Shown here: positions 55,488 to 63,553 of the stretch, piece by piece
Numbering within the stretch: position 1 is the stretch's first letter
Layout of the letters: each line of letters begins with the position of its first letter
Assembly: GCF_008727925.1 (NCBI RefSeq)
Contig: NZ_VTWT01000002.1
Span: 650,796-714,795 of the forward strand
Length of the DNA stretch: 64,000 bases
Direction of reading: 5' to 3'
DNA from: Adhaeribacter soli
GTDB lineage: Bacteria; Bacteroidota; Bacteroidia; Cytophagales; Hymenobacteraceae
Position numbers and translations under genes: made by a program
The notes under the pieces: generated by a model
Databases searched by the model: none
The model's input: only the letters and a program-made list of their open reading frames with translations
What the model was told of the DNA's origin: nothing

Positions 55488-55562
55488 TTCGTTTAAATGT
55501 TAGGTACAAAAACTATAAAAAACCATAATTGCGCTGTTGTACTTACGGGCGCAACCGGAGGG

Positions 55563-55570
55563 CAAAATTA
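55563..55570 (-). promoter_or_regulatory. metK: Possible -7 box of metK
   Basis: On the minus strand TAATTTTG fits TAnnTTTG, 75 bases before the metK start. No TTG occurs at the expected -33 distance. Confidence 0.4.
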
Positions 55571-55651
55571 GTACAATAGTTTCAGACTAAAAAACTGAAC
55601 TTTTACCCTACAGTTATAGCCTTTCACATGATTTTCTGAATTAAACCCGGT

Positions 55652-55686
55652 AAAATCTCACCGGTCTCCGAGACCGGTGAGATTTT
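55652..55686. repeat. Perfect palindrome with 17-bp stem
   Basis: Arm AAAATCTCACCGGTCTC pairs perfectly around a single C. The T run on each strand after the stem means it could terminate transcription in either direction. Confidence 0.8.
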
Positions 55687-55754
55687 GTCACGATCAGGCT
55701 AATCTCAAAGCAGTTAAGCGCAATTCAAACTAAATACAGCGCTGCAGGTTAAAT

Positions 55755-55871
55755 CTAGTACATAGTCAAGTTAATTTTTAGAAAGTGGGATTACAAATCC
55801 CACGGCTCAGTTAAGACGGGATTACAAATCCCGTCAAGCAAATTCTATAATTTAAATTAACAGTGTACTAG
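55755..55871. repeat. Inverted-repeat element with two similar hairpins
   Basis: The ends CTAGTACA (55755-55762) and TGTACTAG (55864-55871) are exact complements, with further pairing (GTTAATTT) inside. The centre holds GTGGGATT-ACA-AATCCCAC (55785-55803) and GACGGGATT-ACA-AATCCCGTC (55815-55835), which share GGGATTACAAATCCC. Outer repeat plus two inner hairpins is the layout also seen at 53958-54128. Confidence 0.7.
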
Positions 55872-55928
55872 GTACCCGAAATACTTTTCTTTTGAGCCTG
55901 AAAACAAATTTGTTAAACCTGCTTCTTT

Positions 55929-56603
55929 ATGTCCCGCATTATCGCTACGCTTCAGCAAGCCACTAAACGCTACCAAAGCGGCGACACGGAAATTGTAGCC
56001 CTGCAGCCAACCGATCTGGAAGTGCGTGCCGGCGAACTGATGGTCATTATCGGACCTTCGGGATCGGGCAAAACCACCCTGCTTTCCCTACTGGGTTGTG
56101 TCATTTATCCTACCGAAGGGAAAGTAAACATAAAGGGCACCTACACTTCCGAGCTGAGCGAAAAACAACTGGCCCGGCTTCGGCTGCAGGAGATCGGGTT
56201 TGTTTTCCAGAGCATTAACCTGATTGCCCCGCTTACGAGCCTCGAAAACGTGATGCTGCCGCTTCAACTTAGCAAGGTAAAACCCGCCGAAGCCAAAGCC
56301 CGCGCCGAAGCCGCTTTAGCCTCCGTAAACATGACCGACCGTCAGAAATTTATGCCCAAAGAACTTTCCGGCGGGCAGCAGCAACGCGTAGCCATTGCCC
56401 GCGCCCTGGTAACCAATCCGGAAATGGTACTTTGCGACGAACCAACGGCCTCGCTGGATATTAAATCGGCGGAAGTAATTATGGAGGAATTACGGGAGCT
56501 GGCCCGGCAAAACAAAGCGGTAGCAGTAGTAACCCACGACCCGCGCCTGGAATCATTCGCCGACCGGCTGATAAGGGTGGAAAACGGTAGCGTTGTGGAA
56601 TAA
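55929..56603 (+). CDS. ABC transporter ATP-binding protein (DevA/LolD/MacB type)
   Basis: 224 residues. Walker A GPSGSGKTT (42-50), Q-loop in GFVFQSINLIAPL, signature LSGGQQQRVAIARAL, Walker B MVLCDEPTASLD and the switch histidine in VVTHDPRLE are all intact. This subfamily powers FtsX-type (MacB fold) permeases that work mechanically with a periplasmic adaptor. It is followed by an adaptor (22 bases) and a permease (6 bases), the same three components as the cyanobacterial DevABC glycolipid exporter. Confidence 0.93.
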   Translation: MSRIIATLQQATKRYQSGDTEIVALQPTDLEVRAGELMVIIGPSGSGKTTLLSLLGCVIYPTEGKVNIKGTYTSELSEKQLARLRLQEIGFVFQSINLIAPLTSLENVMLPLQLSKVKPAEAKARAEAALASVNMTDRQKFMPKELSGGQQQRVAIARALVTNPEMVLCDEPTASLDIKSAEVIMEELRELARQNKAVAVVTHDPRLESFADRLIRVENGSVVE

Positions 56604-56625
56604 AAAGTAGAAGCAGAAAAGAAAT

Positions 56626-57606
56626 ATGGCAACAGGCAGATCCGCAGAAGAAAATCAGGACAAGGGCCGGCAGCTTTTTAGCTCCGGCTTCCGGTTGCTG
56701 TTGCTGCTGTTTCTGTTTTCCTGCGGAAATCCGGAAAAGGACAACCCGGTAAGTGAACATAAAACCAGCTTCGATCCAAACCAGGTTTCGGCCATTGGCA
56801 GAATTGAACCGGAAGCCAAAATCATTCAGCTGAGTGCGGAAGTAAGCGGGGTGGTGAAAAGGATCGTAGCCCAAGCCGGCGATTCAGTACAAGCCGGCGA
56901 TACGATCATTGAAATGACTTCACTGACCGAAGCTGCTCAGGTAAAGAACGATGCCACCACCATTGCCATCCGCCAAAGCGAGATCCGCGCCGGCGAAGCC
57001 TCTCTGGCTGCCGCCCAAACCAAAGCCGCAAATTTGAAACTGCAGTTCCAGCGCCTGCAAAATGCCTATAACCAGGGAGCCGAAAGCCGCCAGAACGTAG
57101 ACAATGCCCGGACCGAAGCCGATGCTGCCGCCCGGGAAGTAAACCGGTTGCAAGCGGAACTAAAAGCCAAACGTCAGGAAATTACCGATGCTATGCAGAA
57201 AAGGGAAATTTCGGAACTAGCCCTGGAAAAACGCTATGTAAAAGCCCCCGAAAACGGCTTGGTGCTCACCATGGACCTTACCCCCGGCGCCGCTATCACA
57301 GCCTTCACTCCTATTGCCGATTTTGCGCCGGAAGGCCCCGTTACAGCCCTCTGCGAAGTAGACGAACTGTTTGCCGACCGCGTAAAAGCCGGACAGAAAG
57401 CCCTGATCCGGCACCAGGGCATGAACGATACGCTGGCCTTCGGGAAAGTGATCTTTGCGGCGCCTTATTTAAAGAAGAAAAGTTTGTTCAGCGATGCCGC
57501 CGGCGACCTGGAAGACCGGCGGGTGCGCGAAGTCCGGATAGAAGCTGAAAAAGGGAAACCTTTGCTATTCGGGATGCGCGTGGAGTGCCTCATTTTCACC
57601 AAGTAG
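56626..57606 (+). CDS. Membrane fusion protein (HlyD/DevB-like adaptor), probably lipid-anchored
   Basis: 326 residues. The long start region ends in RLLLLLFLFSCGN, a lipobox-like site, so the protein is probably an inner-membrane lipoprotein. The split biotinyl-lipoyl fold is visible as IIQLSAEVSGVVKRIVAQAG and then, after a coiled-coil hairpin (about 125-195, rich in Q, A, E and R), as VKAPENGLVLTMDLTPGAAI. The hairpin should reach the TolC-type channel. It bridges the ABC/FtsX pair and the outer membrane. It lies 6 bases before the permease gene. Confidence 0.88.
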   Translation: MATGRSAEENQDKGRQLFSSGFRLLLLLFLFSCGNPEKDNPVSEHKTSFDPNQVSAIGRIEPEAKIIQLSAEVSGVVKRIVAQAGDSVQAGDTIIEMTSLTEAAQVKNDATTIAIRQSEIRAGEASLAAAQTKAANLKLQFQRLQNAYNQGAESRQNVDNARTEADAAAREVNRLQAELKAKRQEITDAMQKREISELALEKRYVKAPENGLVLTMDLTPGAAITAFTPIADFAPEGPVTALCEVDELFADRVKAGQKALIRHQGMNDTLAFGKVIFAAPYLKKKSLFSDAAGDLEDRRVREVRIEAEKGKPLLFGMRVECLIFTK

Positions 57607-57612
57607 AAATGT

Positions 57613-58734
57613 ATGCTGAAGACCGCGCTCCGTTTTATGATCTACGACAAAGCCAAAACCATCGGGGCTTTGCTGGGCGTGGTCATTGCCAACTTCCTGA
57701 TCGGGCAGCAGAGCGGCATCTTCATTTTCCTGACCAATGCCATGAGCGCCCTGGTAGACAATACGCCAACCGGTTTGTGGATCGTAGATGAAAACACCAC
57801 CAACGTAAATGCCCTTGGCCAGATAGACGTGCGCACCGGCCGGCAGGCCGAATCTATTCCGGGGGTAGCCAAAGCGTATCCGTACGTGGTTTCCGGGGGA
57901 AGCGCCAAGTTTAAGAACGGCAAGAGTTTCGGGGTACTGCTCATCGGTTCGGAACCACCTTATTTTAAAGGCGGCCCCTGGAATTTAATGCAAGGAAGCA
58001 CCTTCGACCTGCTCCGCGATTATGCCATTACCACCGAATATTTCGACCGGGAAAGCCTGGGAGGCACCGGCTACGGCGACGATTTTGAAATTAACGGTCA
58101 CCGGGTGGAAGTGGTGGCACAAACGCGCGGCGCCCGCGGCTTTGGGGCGGCGTATGTGTTCACCACCATTGCGCGAGCGCGGGCCATCGGCAACGTTCCC
58201 GAAAATAAAGTAAACGCCTATTTAGTAGACCTGAAGCCCGGCGCCAATCCCGATTCGGTGCGCAACGCCATAAACCGGCACATTTACGGCGTGCGCGCCT
58301 GGACTCCGGAAGAATTTTCGAAAGCAACCGTTAAAACCGTGCTGGGCTCCAGCGGCATTGCCATTTCCACGGGTTCCTTAATTGCCTTTGCGGTGGTTTC
58401 CGGCCTTGTCATTATCGGTTTAACCCTGTACTCCGCCGCCGTAGACCGCATTAAAGATTACGCCACCATAAAAGCCATCGGCGCCGACAATAGCTACATC
58501 TGGCAACTGATCTTAACCCAGGCACTGCTTATTGCAACGGTCGGGTACCTGGTTGGCTCGCTGCTGCTGGAAGGGTTCCGGTACGGCATTTCTACCCAAG
58601 GCGCTATATTCAATTTTTCCCTGTTGATCCGCGCCGGTTTTCTGTTCATAACCTTGATTATTTCGGTAGGCGGCGCCTTTTTCGCCATCCGGAGAATTAC
58701 CAAAGCCGAACCCGCTTCGGTTTTCAGAGCGTGA
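57613..58734 (+). CDS. FtsX-type ABC permease (DevC/MacB fold)
   Basis: 373 residues. One N-terminal membrane helix (KTIGALLGVVIANFLIGQQS), a periplasmic domain (about 45-250, VDENTTNVNALGQIDVRTGR) and three C-terminal helices (SLIAFAVVSGLVIIGLTLYS; ILTQALLIATVGYLVGSLLL; IRAGFLFITLIISVGGAFFA) give the MacB/FtsX topology. RIKDYATIKAIGADNSYI is the coupling segment expected to touch the ATPase. The substrate is unknown; a lipid or amphiphile is the family-based guess. An 8-bp array begins 3 bases after its stop codon. Confidence 0.88.
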   Translation: MLKTALRFMIYDKAKTIGALLGVVIANFLIGQQSGIFIFLTNAMSALVDNTPTGLWIVDENTTNVNALGQIDVRTGRQAESIPGVAKAYPYVVSGGSAKFKNGKSFGVLLIGSEPPYFKGGPWNLMQGSTFDLLRDYAITTEYFDRESLGGTGYGDDFEINGHRVEVVAQTRGARGFGAAYVFTTIARARAIGNVPENKVNAYLVDLKPGANPDSVRNAINRHIYGVRAWTPEEFSKATVKTVLGSSGIAISTGSLIAFAVVSGLVIIGLTLYSAAVDRIKDYATIKAIGADNSYIWQLILTQALLIATVGYLVGSLLLEGFRYGISTQGAIFNFSLLIRAGFLFITLIISVGGAFFAIRRITKAEPASVFRA

Positions 58735-58737
58735 TTT

Positions 58738-58825
58738 TAATGTGCTAATGAGGTAATGTATTAATGTGCTAATGTGCTAATGAGAAGATTTGGAGATTTG
58801 GAGATTTGGAGATTTGGAGATTTGA
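58738..58825 (+). repeat. Eleven-unit 8-bp array after the permease gene
   Basis: Six units TAATGTGC, TAATGAGG, TAATGTAT, TAATGTGC, TAATGTGC, TAATGAGA (58738-58785) run without a break into AGATTTGG four times and AGATTTGA (58786-58825). The unit sequence changes halfway but the 8-bp register is kept throughout. Confidence 0.85.
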
Positions 58826-59188
58826 AAATGGGGAACTGTTGAATTATTGAATTATAAAAATCATCACCTCGGTCTGTGCCCTCACAGACCGAAGCACAGG
58901 GGTTGAAATTAGCGCCAACCTCAGACAGCAACAAGGTGGTCTGTGGGGACACAGACCACGGAAACTGTGGTTGATTGAGAAGACCAATTGAGAGAACTCT
59001 GTCTCCTCGGTCTGTGCCCTCACAGACCGAAGCACAATAGGTTGAAATGAGTACGGACATCAACCAGCAGCAGGGTGGTCTGCGGGGACACAGACCACGG
59101 GAACGGACTACAGCGAAGAAAACTGATTTAAAGATCGAATGAGGGAAATATAAAGGATTCCAATAAAATACCTGTATTAAGAGACACT
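58826..59188. other. Repeat-rich gap inside the exporter gene group
   Basis: This gap lies between the permease and TolC-like genes. It is filled mainly by the hairpin repeats at 58865-59100. About 88 bases before the TolC-like ATG remain unexplained; no clear -7 box was seen. Confidence 0.6.
58865..59100. repeat. Tandem pair of double-hairpin repeats
   Basis: Two diverged units about 139 bases apart. Each starts with the TCGGTCTGTG-CCCT-CACAGACCGA hairpin (58865-58897; 59005-59035) and ends with a second hairpin, GTGGTCTGTG-GGGA-CACAGACCAC (58935-58961; 59074-59100, one mismatch). The two stems share GGTCTGTG. Between them are related phrases such as GGTTGAAAT and CAGCA. The first hairpin also occurs as an inverted pair at 38956-39144. 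Confidence 0.82.
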
Positions 59189-60520
59189 ATGTTCCGGCAC
59201 GTAAAAAGTAATCTTTTGCTGTTTTTGCTGTTTTTCAGTGGCAGGATTGTGCACGCGCAAAGCCGGGCAGTTTCGCTGGCGGAGGCGCTGCAGTTTGCGC
59301 AGCAGAATCAGCTTACGGTGCATAATAAGCAATACAATGTGCAGGTAAATGAAGCCCGATTGCGGCAGGAAAAAGCCGCCCGGTATCCGGAAATTTCGGG
59401 GGCTTTCGATATGCGCTATAACCAGCAACTGCCAACGGTAATTCTTCCGGGCGAATTCCGGAATTTGCCGGCACAAAACATTCCGGTGGTTTTTGGCACC
59501 AAATACGCCGCTACTGCCGCGTTGGAAGGTAATTATGCGGTTTTCGATCCGGAACGGAAATACAATACCGGCAAAGCCAAACTTCAGGAAAATATTTCCC
59601 GCAATGAATTATTGGTCGCGCAAACCGACCTGGCCCTGGAAGTGAGGAAAGCCTATTACGCCTGCCTGCTGAACCATAAGAAAATAAAACTTACCCTGGG
59701 GAATTTAGGGCGTAGCGAGACCTTCCTTCGCAACACGCAAACCCTTTTCCAGAACGGGCAGGTACAGCCGGTAGATGTGGACCGGGCGCAGTTCGATGTG
59801 CAGAGCCAGCAGGCGGAGTTGCAGAAAGCTACTTTAAATCTGAACCAAAACCTGCTGAGTCTTAAATACCAGATGGGTTTTCCGCTCGATTCGGCTATCG
59901 TTTTAACCGATACGTTGCTGCTTTCGGGGGAAAGGCAGGCGGTATTTTTACCGGATGAGTTAAAGGTGGAAGCCCGGCCGGAGTACCGGAATCTGCAGCT
60001 GCAGCAGGAACAGGAAAACCTGCTGCTTACCCGCAACCGCCATAATGCCCTGCCCACCCTGCGGCTGTATGGCTACTACGGCTCCCAGGCATTCCGCGAG
60101 AAATTCAATTTTACAAATACCACCGAAAAATGGTACCCTGTATCCTATTTCGGCGCCGAACTGAACTGGCTCCTGTTTCAGGGATTCTTACGAAGAGCCC
60201 AAGTGCAGGAAAGTAAAATTGCGTTAAAGATCCGCCACAACGAACTCCTTATTTTTGAGCGCGATTACGTATTTCAGACCTACAGCAAACTTTTAGCCAT
60301 GCAAACCGAACAGCAGAACGTGCATGTACGGGAAGCGAATGTGCAGTTGGCTGAAAAGATTCTGAACGTTACCCGCATCCGCTTCGAGAATAGCCTGGTT
60401 CAAAGCCAGGAAGTAACCGATGCGGCCAACGACCTGCTCGAAGCCCAGACCAGTTACCTGAACGCCCTCTACGATTTTATCCTGGCCCGGCTTGAGTATG
60501 AACGGATTCAGGGAAAATAA
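59189..60520 (+). CDS. TolC family outer-membrane efflux protein
   Basis: 443 residues. Signal peptide: NLLLFLLFFSGRIVHAQ. The two-fold TolC repeat is clear: SRAVSLAEALQFAQQNQLTV opens the first half, with LALEVRKAYYACLLNHKKIK and VDVDRAQFDVQSQQAELQKA as helix-barrel parts. The second half has LKVEARPEYRNLQLQQEQEN and VTRIRFENSLVQSQEVTDAA. It forms the outer-membrane and periplasmic channel and is the natural partner of the adaptor gene upstream, despite a 454-base repeat-filled gap. It may have its own promoter. Confidence 0.93.
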   Translation: MFRHVKSNLLLFLLFFSGRIVHAQSRAVSLAEALQFAQQNQLTVHNKQYNVQVNEARLRQEKAARYPEISGAFDMRYNQQLPTVILPGEFRNLPAQNIPVVFGTKYAATAALEGNYAVFDPERKYNTGKAKLQENISRNELLVAQTDLALEVRKAYYACLLNHKKIKLTLGNLGRSETFLRNTQTLFQNGQVQPVDVDRAQFDVQSQQAELQKATLNLNQNLLSLKYQMGFPLDSAIVLTDTLLLSGERQAVFLPDELKVEARPEYRNLQLQQEQENLLLTRNRHNALPTLRLYGYYGSQAFREKFNFTNTTEKWYPVSYFGAELNWLLFQGFLRRAQVQESKIALKIRHNELLIFERDYVFQTYSKLLAMQTEQQNVHVREANVQLAEKILNVTRIRFENSLVQSQEVTDAANDLLEAQTSYLNALYDFILARLEYERIQGK

Positions 60521-60643
60521 TATCTATCTCTAGAAATAATTCCATTCACTTCGAATAAACAACTGTTGCCTTACTAACCTTTTAAATGCCGCCGCGTTTT
60601 CTAAGCATAAAATATTTCAATCTGATTATATTCCAGAACTTCT

Positions 60644-61522
60644 ATGAAAAAACTTATGCTTACGGTACTGGTGGCGGCCAACTTTGCGGGCATCTCTTTT
60701 GCCCAGAACCCTGCCAGTATTACTTCTAACCCGGAAACGCGTTCTATGTCAGAAAATACCCAAAGCACCTCGCCTTATAAAACCCGTTTTGCCGTAGATG
60801 GCCCGATAACGGCTGCCGGTGTAATTGGCAGCGGAGTAGGTTTGTATCTGATCCAGAAAAACAAAGATGCTCCTTCGACCGAAGAACTGGCCCGCATCGA
60901 TGCCGATCTGGAAGCCGCCAAACAGGACGTTCCTAAATTCGACCGGTTTGCCGCCGGGAACTTCAATCTGGATGCCAAGAAGCTAAGCGATTATCCTTTT
61001 TATGGTTCTTTTGCCCTGCCTTTCCTGTTGCTTTTAGATAAAGATATCAGTCAGAATGCCGGTCAGGTAGCCGGGCTGTATGTGCAAACCATGGCTATTA
61101 CCGGAACGTTATTCACCATGTCGGTAGCCAACGTGGAGCGCCGCCGGCCGCTGGTTTACAACAACGACCCGAATAATACCGAACGCACCAAAAAACACGC
61201 GCAAAACTCTTTCTTTGCCGGCCACACGGCTGCCGCGGCCAGCGCTACCTTCTTTGCCGCTAAAATCTTTCACGATTTCAACCCCGATTCCAAAGCCCGG
61301 CCATATATCTGGGGTGCGGCCGCTGCTATTCCGGCCACGGTGGGCTACCTTCGTTTAAAAGCCGGCAAGCACTTTCTTTCCGATAACCTGCTGGGTTATG
61401 CCATTGGCGCGGGCGCAGGTATTCTGGTTCCGCAACTGCATAAAACCAAAGCACTGGAAGGCGTTTCGATTGTGCCGGTAATGGGTTCTTATAACGGCAT
61501 GGCGGCATCTGTCACTTTTTAA
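60644..61522 (+). CDS. PAP2 superfamily membrane-associated protein (copy 1)
   Basis: 292 residues. Signal peptide: MKKLMLTVLVAANFAGISFA. PAP2 phosphatase motifs: RRRP near residue 165 (motif 1, but the usual lysine seven residues before is not lysine), NSFFAGHTAAAAS (motif 2, with His) and RLKAGKHFLSD (motif 3, R-X5-H-X3-D intact). PAP2 enzymes remove phosphate from lipids such as phosphatidate or undecaprenyl pyrophosphate. The copy at 61758 is a close paralogue with the same end (VSIVPVMGSYNGMAASVTF here). The predicted signal peptide and the changed motif 1 distinguish the pair from typical PAP2 enzymes. Confidence 0.85.
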   Translation: MKKLMLTVLVAANFAGISFAQNPASITSNPETRSMSENTQSTSPYKTRFAVDGPITAAGVIGSGVGLYLIQKNKDAPSTEELARIDADLEAAKQDVPKFDRFAAGNFNLDAKKLSDYPFYGSFALPFLLLLDKDISQNAGQVAGLYVQTMAITGTLFTMSVANVERRRPLVYNNDPNNTERTKKHAQNSFFAGHTAAAASATFFAAKIFHDFNPDSKARPYIWGAAAAIPATVGYLRLKAGKHFLSDNLLGYAIGAGAGILVPQLHKTKALEGVSIVPVMGSYNGMAASVTF

Positions 61523-61757
61523 ATAAAAATGATACCGTTTCCGGAAAGTGGTTTGTTGGGTGAATTCCCGATAAACCACTTTTTTCGTTTTAAACCATAC
61601 CACTTTAAGCAGGCCAATTTCTTCAAATTTTATACTGGTCTGATTGAAAAAAATCCGGCTTAAAACATTCTGCGGCTCATCCTGAAACACGCCATAAACA
61701 TTTTAGCGCGAGGGGCGTTTTTGAGTTATCCATTGGTATATACACGCAGCCTTTCCT

Positions 61758-62579
61758 ATGAAAAAACAATTGATCGCTTTTCTGCTGCTTTTTCAGATCA
61801 CGGGCAGCGCCTTCAGCCAGAATAATTTTCCTTCGCCTTACGAAACGAAACCCGGCCGGGATCTGGGGATTACGCTGGCAGGCATCGCCGGAACCGGCAT
61901 AGGCTTATACCTGATCGCAAACAAAGACAAGTTATCGGAAGCTGAAATTGCGGCTTTAGATAAAAACGACGTCAATAAATTCGACCGTTTTGCTGCCGGC
62001 AATTATAATACCAATGCCAAAGCCTTAAGCGATATTCCGTTTTATGGCTCGTTTGTGGTGCCGTTGGCTTTGCTGGCCGATAAAGAAGTATTCAACAATG
62101 GCGGGCAGGTGTATTTACTTTATGCGCAAACCATGGCTATTACGGGTGCCGCCTACGCCCTCACCATCGGCCTAACCGACCGCTACCGTCCTTTAGCTTA
62201 TAAAAACGACGATCCGTTGAATCAGGACCTTCAGGAAGACCGGCGGAGTAAAAATGCCCGCAATTCCTTTTATGCCGGCCATACGGCTGCCGCGGCCAGC
62301 GCCTGCTTTTTCACGGCTAAGGTTTTTCACGATTTCAACCCCGATTCGAAGTGGCGGCCCGTAGTTTGGGGAGCCGCTGCTGCCGTACCGGTAGTGGTTG
62401 GCTATGCCCGTTTAAAAGCCGGCAAACACTTTCTTTCCGATAATATTGTAGGCTATGCCGTAGGAACCAGTATCGGGATATTAGTACCGCATCTGCACAA
62501 AACCGGCGCGATGGATGGCGTTTCGATTTTACCGGTAATCGGACCTTATAACGGTGTGGCGGCTACAGTTGCTTTTTGA
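61758..62579 (+). CDS. PAP2 superfamily membrane-associated protein (copy 2)
   Basis: 273 residues with signal peptide MKKQLIAFLLLFQITGSAFS. It aligns with copy 1 over most of its length: FDRFAAGNYNTNAKALSDIP, SFYAGHTAAAASACF, KVFHDFNPDSKWRP, RLKAGKHFLSDNIVGYA and VSILPVIGPYNGVAATVAF. Motif 1 reads DRYRP, again without the expected lysine. Shorter than copy 1 by 19 residues, mostly before the conserved core. A tandem duplication is the simplest origin. The 235-base gap between the copies suggests separate promoters. Confidence 0.85.
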   Translation: MKKQLIAFLLLFQITGSAFSQNNFPSPYETKPGRDLGITLAGIAGTGIGLYLIANKDKLSEAEIAALDKNDVNKFDRFAAGNYNTNAKALSDIPFYGSFVVPLALLADKEVFNNGGQVYLLYAQTMAITGAAYALTIGLTDRYRPLAYKNDDPLNQDLQEDRRSKNARNSFYAGHTAAAASACFFTAKVFHDFNPDSKWRPVVWGAAAAVPVVVGYARLKAGKHFLSDNIVGYAVGTSIGILVPHLHKTGAMDGVSILPVIGPYNGVAATVAF

Positions 62580-62604
62580 TCTCTGTTCAGGCACTGGATT
62601 AGGC

Positions 62605-63078
62605 TCAATTCTTTTCCGGCACTTCAGCTGGTTCTTTAGGCTGCTTATAAACTTCCCTGTTCACGATCTCCATTAAACGGCCGGCTTCAGAAAGTTGGAA
62701 TCCGAATTGGGTGTACAGGCCGTGCGCATCTTTGGTAGCCAGCATAAACCTCCTTATTCCCTGCAGGTCCGGGTGCTCTTTTACGCACTGCATAAGCCAT
62801 TTTGATAGGCCTTTCCCCCTGTAATCTGGCAATACATATACATCGCAGAGGTAAGCAAAGGTAGCTTTATCGGTAATTACCCGCGCCAGGCCGATCTGCT
62901 TTTCGCCGGCATATAAATGAAAGCAAAGCGAGTTTCGGAGCGATTTTGCTACCGTTTCCAGCGGCACATTTTGCGCCCAGTAAGAGTCCTGGCTCAGGTA
63001 TTTGTGAATGGCCGCAATATCGGCTTTTGCCGGTTCGGTGTAAATAGTAAATGCCTCGCGGGCGTAGGTGGGATACAT
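62605..63078 (-). CDS. GNAT family N-acetyltransferase
   Basis: 157 residues. The acetyl-CoA-binding motif A is CDVYVLPDYRGKGLSKWLMQ (about 92-111), followed by RFMLATKDAHGLYTQFGFQL, the usual motif B end. HLYAGEKQIGLARVITD is the preceding strand. The family moves an acetyl group to an amine; the substrate here is unknown. ATG at 63078 chosen because the first residues (MYPTYAREAFTIYTEPAKAD) match a typical strand-first start. It is convergent with the PAP2 genes and stands alone. Confidence 0.88.
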   Translation of the reverse strand: MYPTYAREAFTIYTEPAKADIAAIHKYLSQDSYWAQNVPLETVAKSLRNSLCFHLYAGEKQIGLARVITDKATFAYLCDVYVLPDYRGKGLSKWLMQCVKEHPDLQGIRRFMLATKDAHGLYTQFGFQLSEAGRLMEIVNREVYKQPKEPAEVPEKN

Positions 63079-63553
63079 AAAATTGCTGCCTGAATGAAGA
63101 ATTAGTAACTCAAGGTAGCAGTTTTCTACAATATTTTTACCATGTAAGAATCTGAAGTACCGGCATAAGACTAAATCCTCCTTTTATAGGGCTTAATCCC
63201 TTTCTGACTTCCCCATTCCAGCGAAATTTAAAGGAACAACAACGAAAGTACCAGAAGATATTCTTTTCCTTTAATTATTATTTTTTCCTTAAAACCCTTT
63301 TAGCTCAAATTTCCCCATTGATTTAAAGCGCCTTATTTGCAGGCTAGAATGAATTTGGGGTCGGCATAAACAATACCCAGAAATGGGTATTGTTCAAACC
63401 TTTAGCAATAACTACCTTTGTTAAAATATAACTTACCCAATTTCTGTCTTTTCCATTAACAAAATTCGCATACGATGCTTTCCACCGGGAAAGGCACCTG
63501 AAACTCACCTGGAAACAGGAACTCAAAATCCGCAAAACTTAAATAAACCAAAT
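63079..63553. other. Divergent intergenic region before the last gene
   Basis: This region lies between the GNAT gene (minus) and the repeat-protein gene (plus). It contains a good promoter with an overlapping dyad at 63371-63420, listed separately. A 63-codon minus-strand reading frame here crosses that promoter and is not credible. Nothing else stands out. Confidence 0.6.
63371..63420 (+). promoter_or_regulatory. Promoter with operator-like dyad for the repeat-protein gene
   Basis: TTG at 63390-63392 and TACCTTTG at 63413-63420 are 20 bases apart, an excellent Bacteroidota promoter. A perfect dyad CAATACCC-AGAAAT-GGGTATTG (63371-63392) ends exactly on the -33 TTG, where a bound regulator would block or help RNA polymerase. 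The transcript would have a leader of about 125 bases. Confidence 0.7.

Larger units (their letters stand above)
55488..55928. other. Divergent intergenic region with palindromic elements
   Basis: This region lies between metK (minus) and the exporter operon (plus). It holds a possible metK -7 box, a 35-base palindrome and a 117-base inverted-repeat element, listed separately. No gene is credible. The last 57 bases before the ABC gene are A/T-rich without a clear -7 box. Confidence 0.6.

Noticed and set aside
55488..55570. SAM riboswitch upstream of metK
   Set aside because: The leader is about 70 bases, and I could not find the conserved cores of known SAM riboswitch classes; a covariance-model scan would settle it.
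58761..59063. 100-codon minus-strand frame with repeated CASVCEGTDRG
   Set aside because: The repeated peptide is just the translation of the hairpin repeats and the 8-bp array.
63344..63535. 63-codon minus-strand frame
   Set aside because: It crosses the promoter and dyad of the opposite gene and has no family features.
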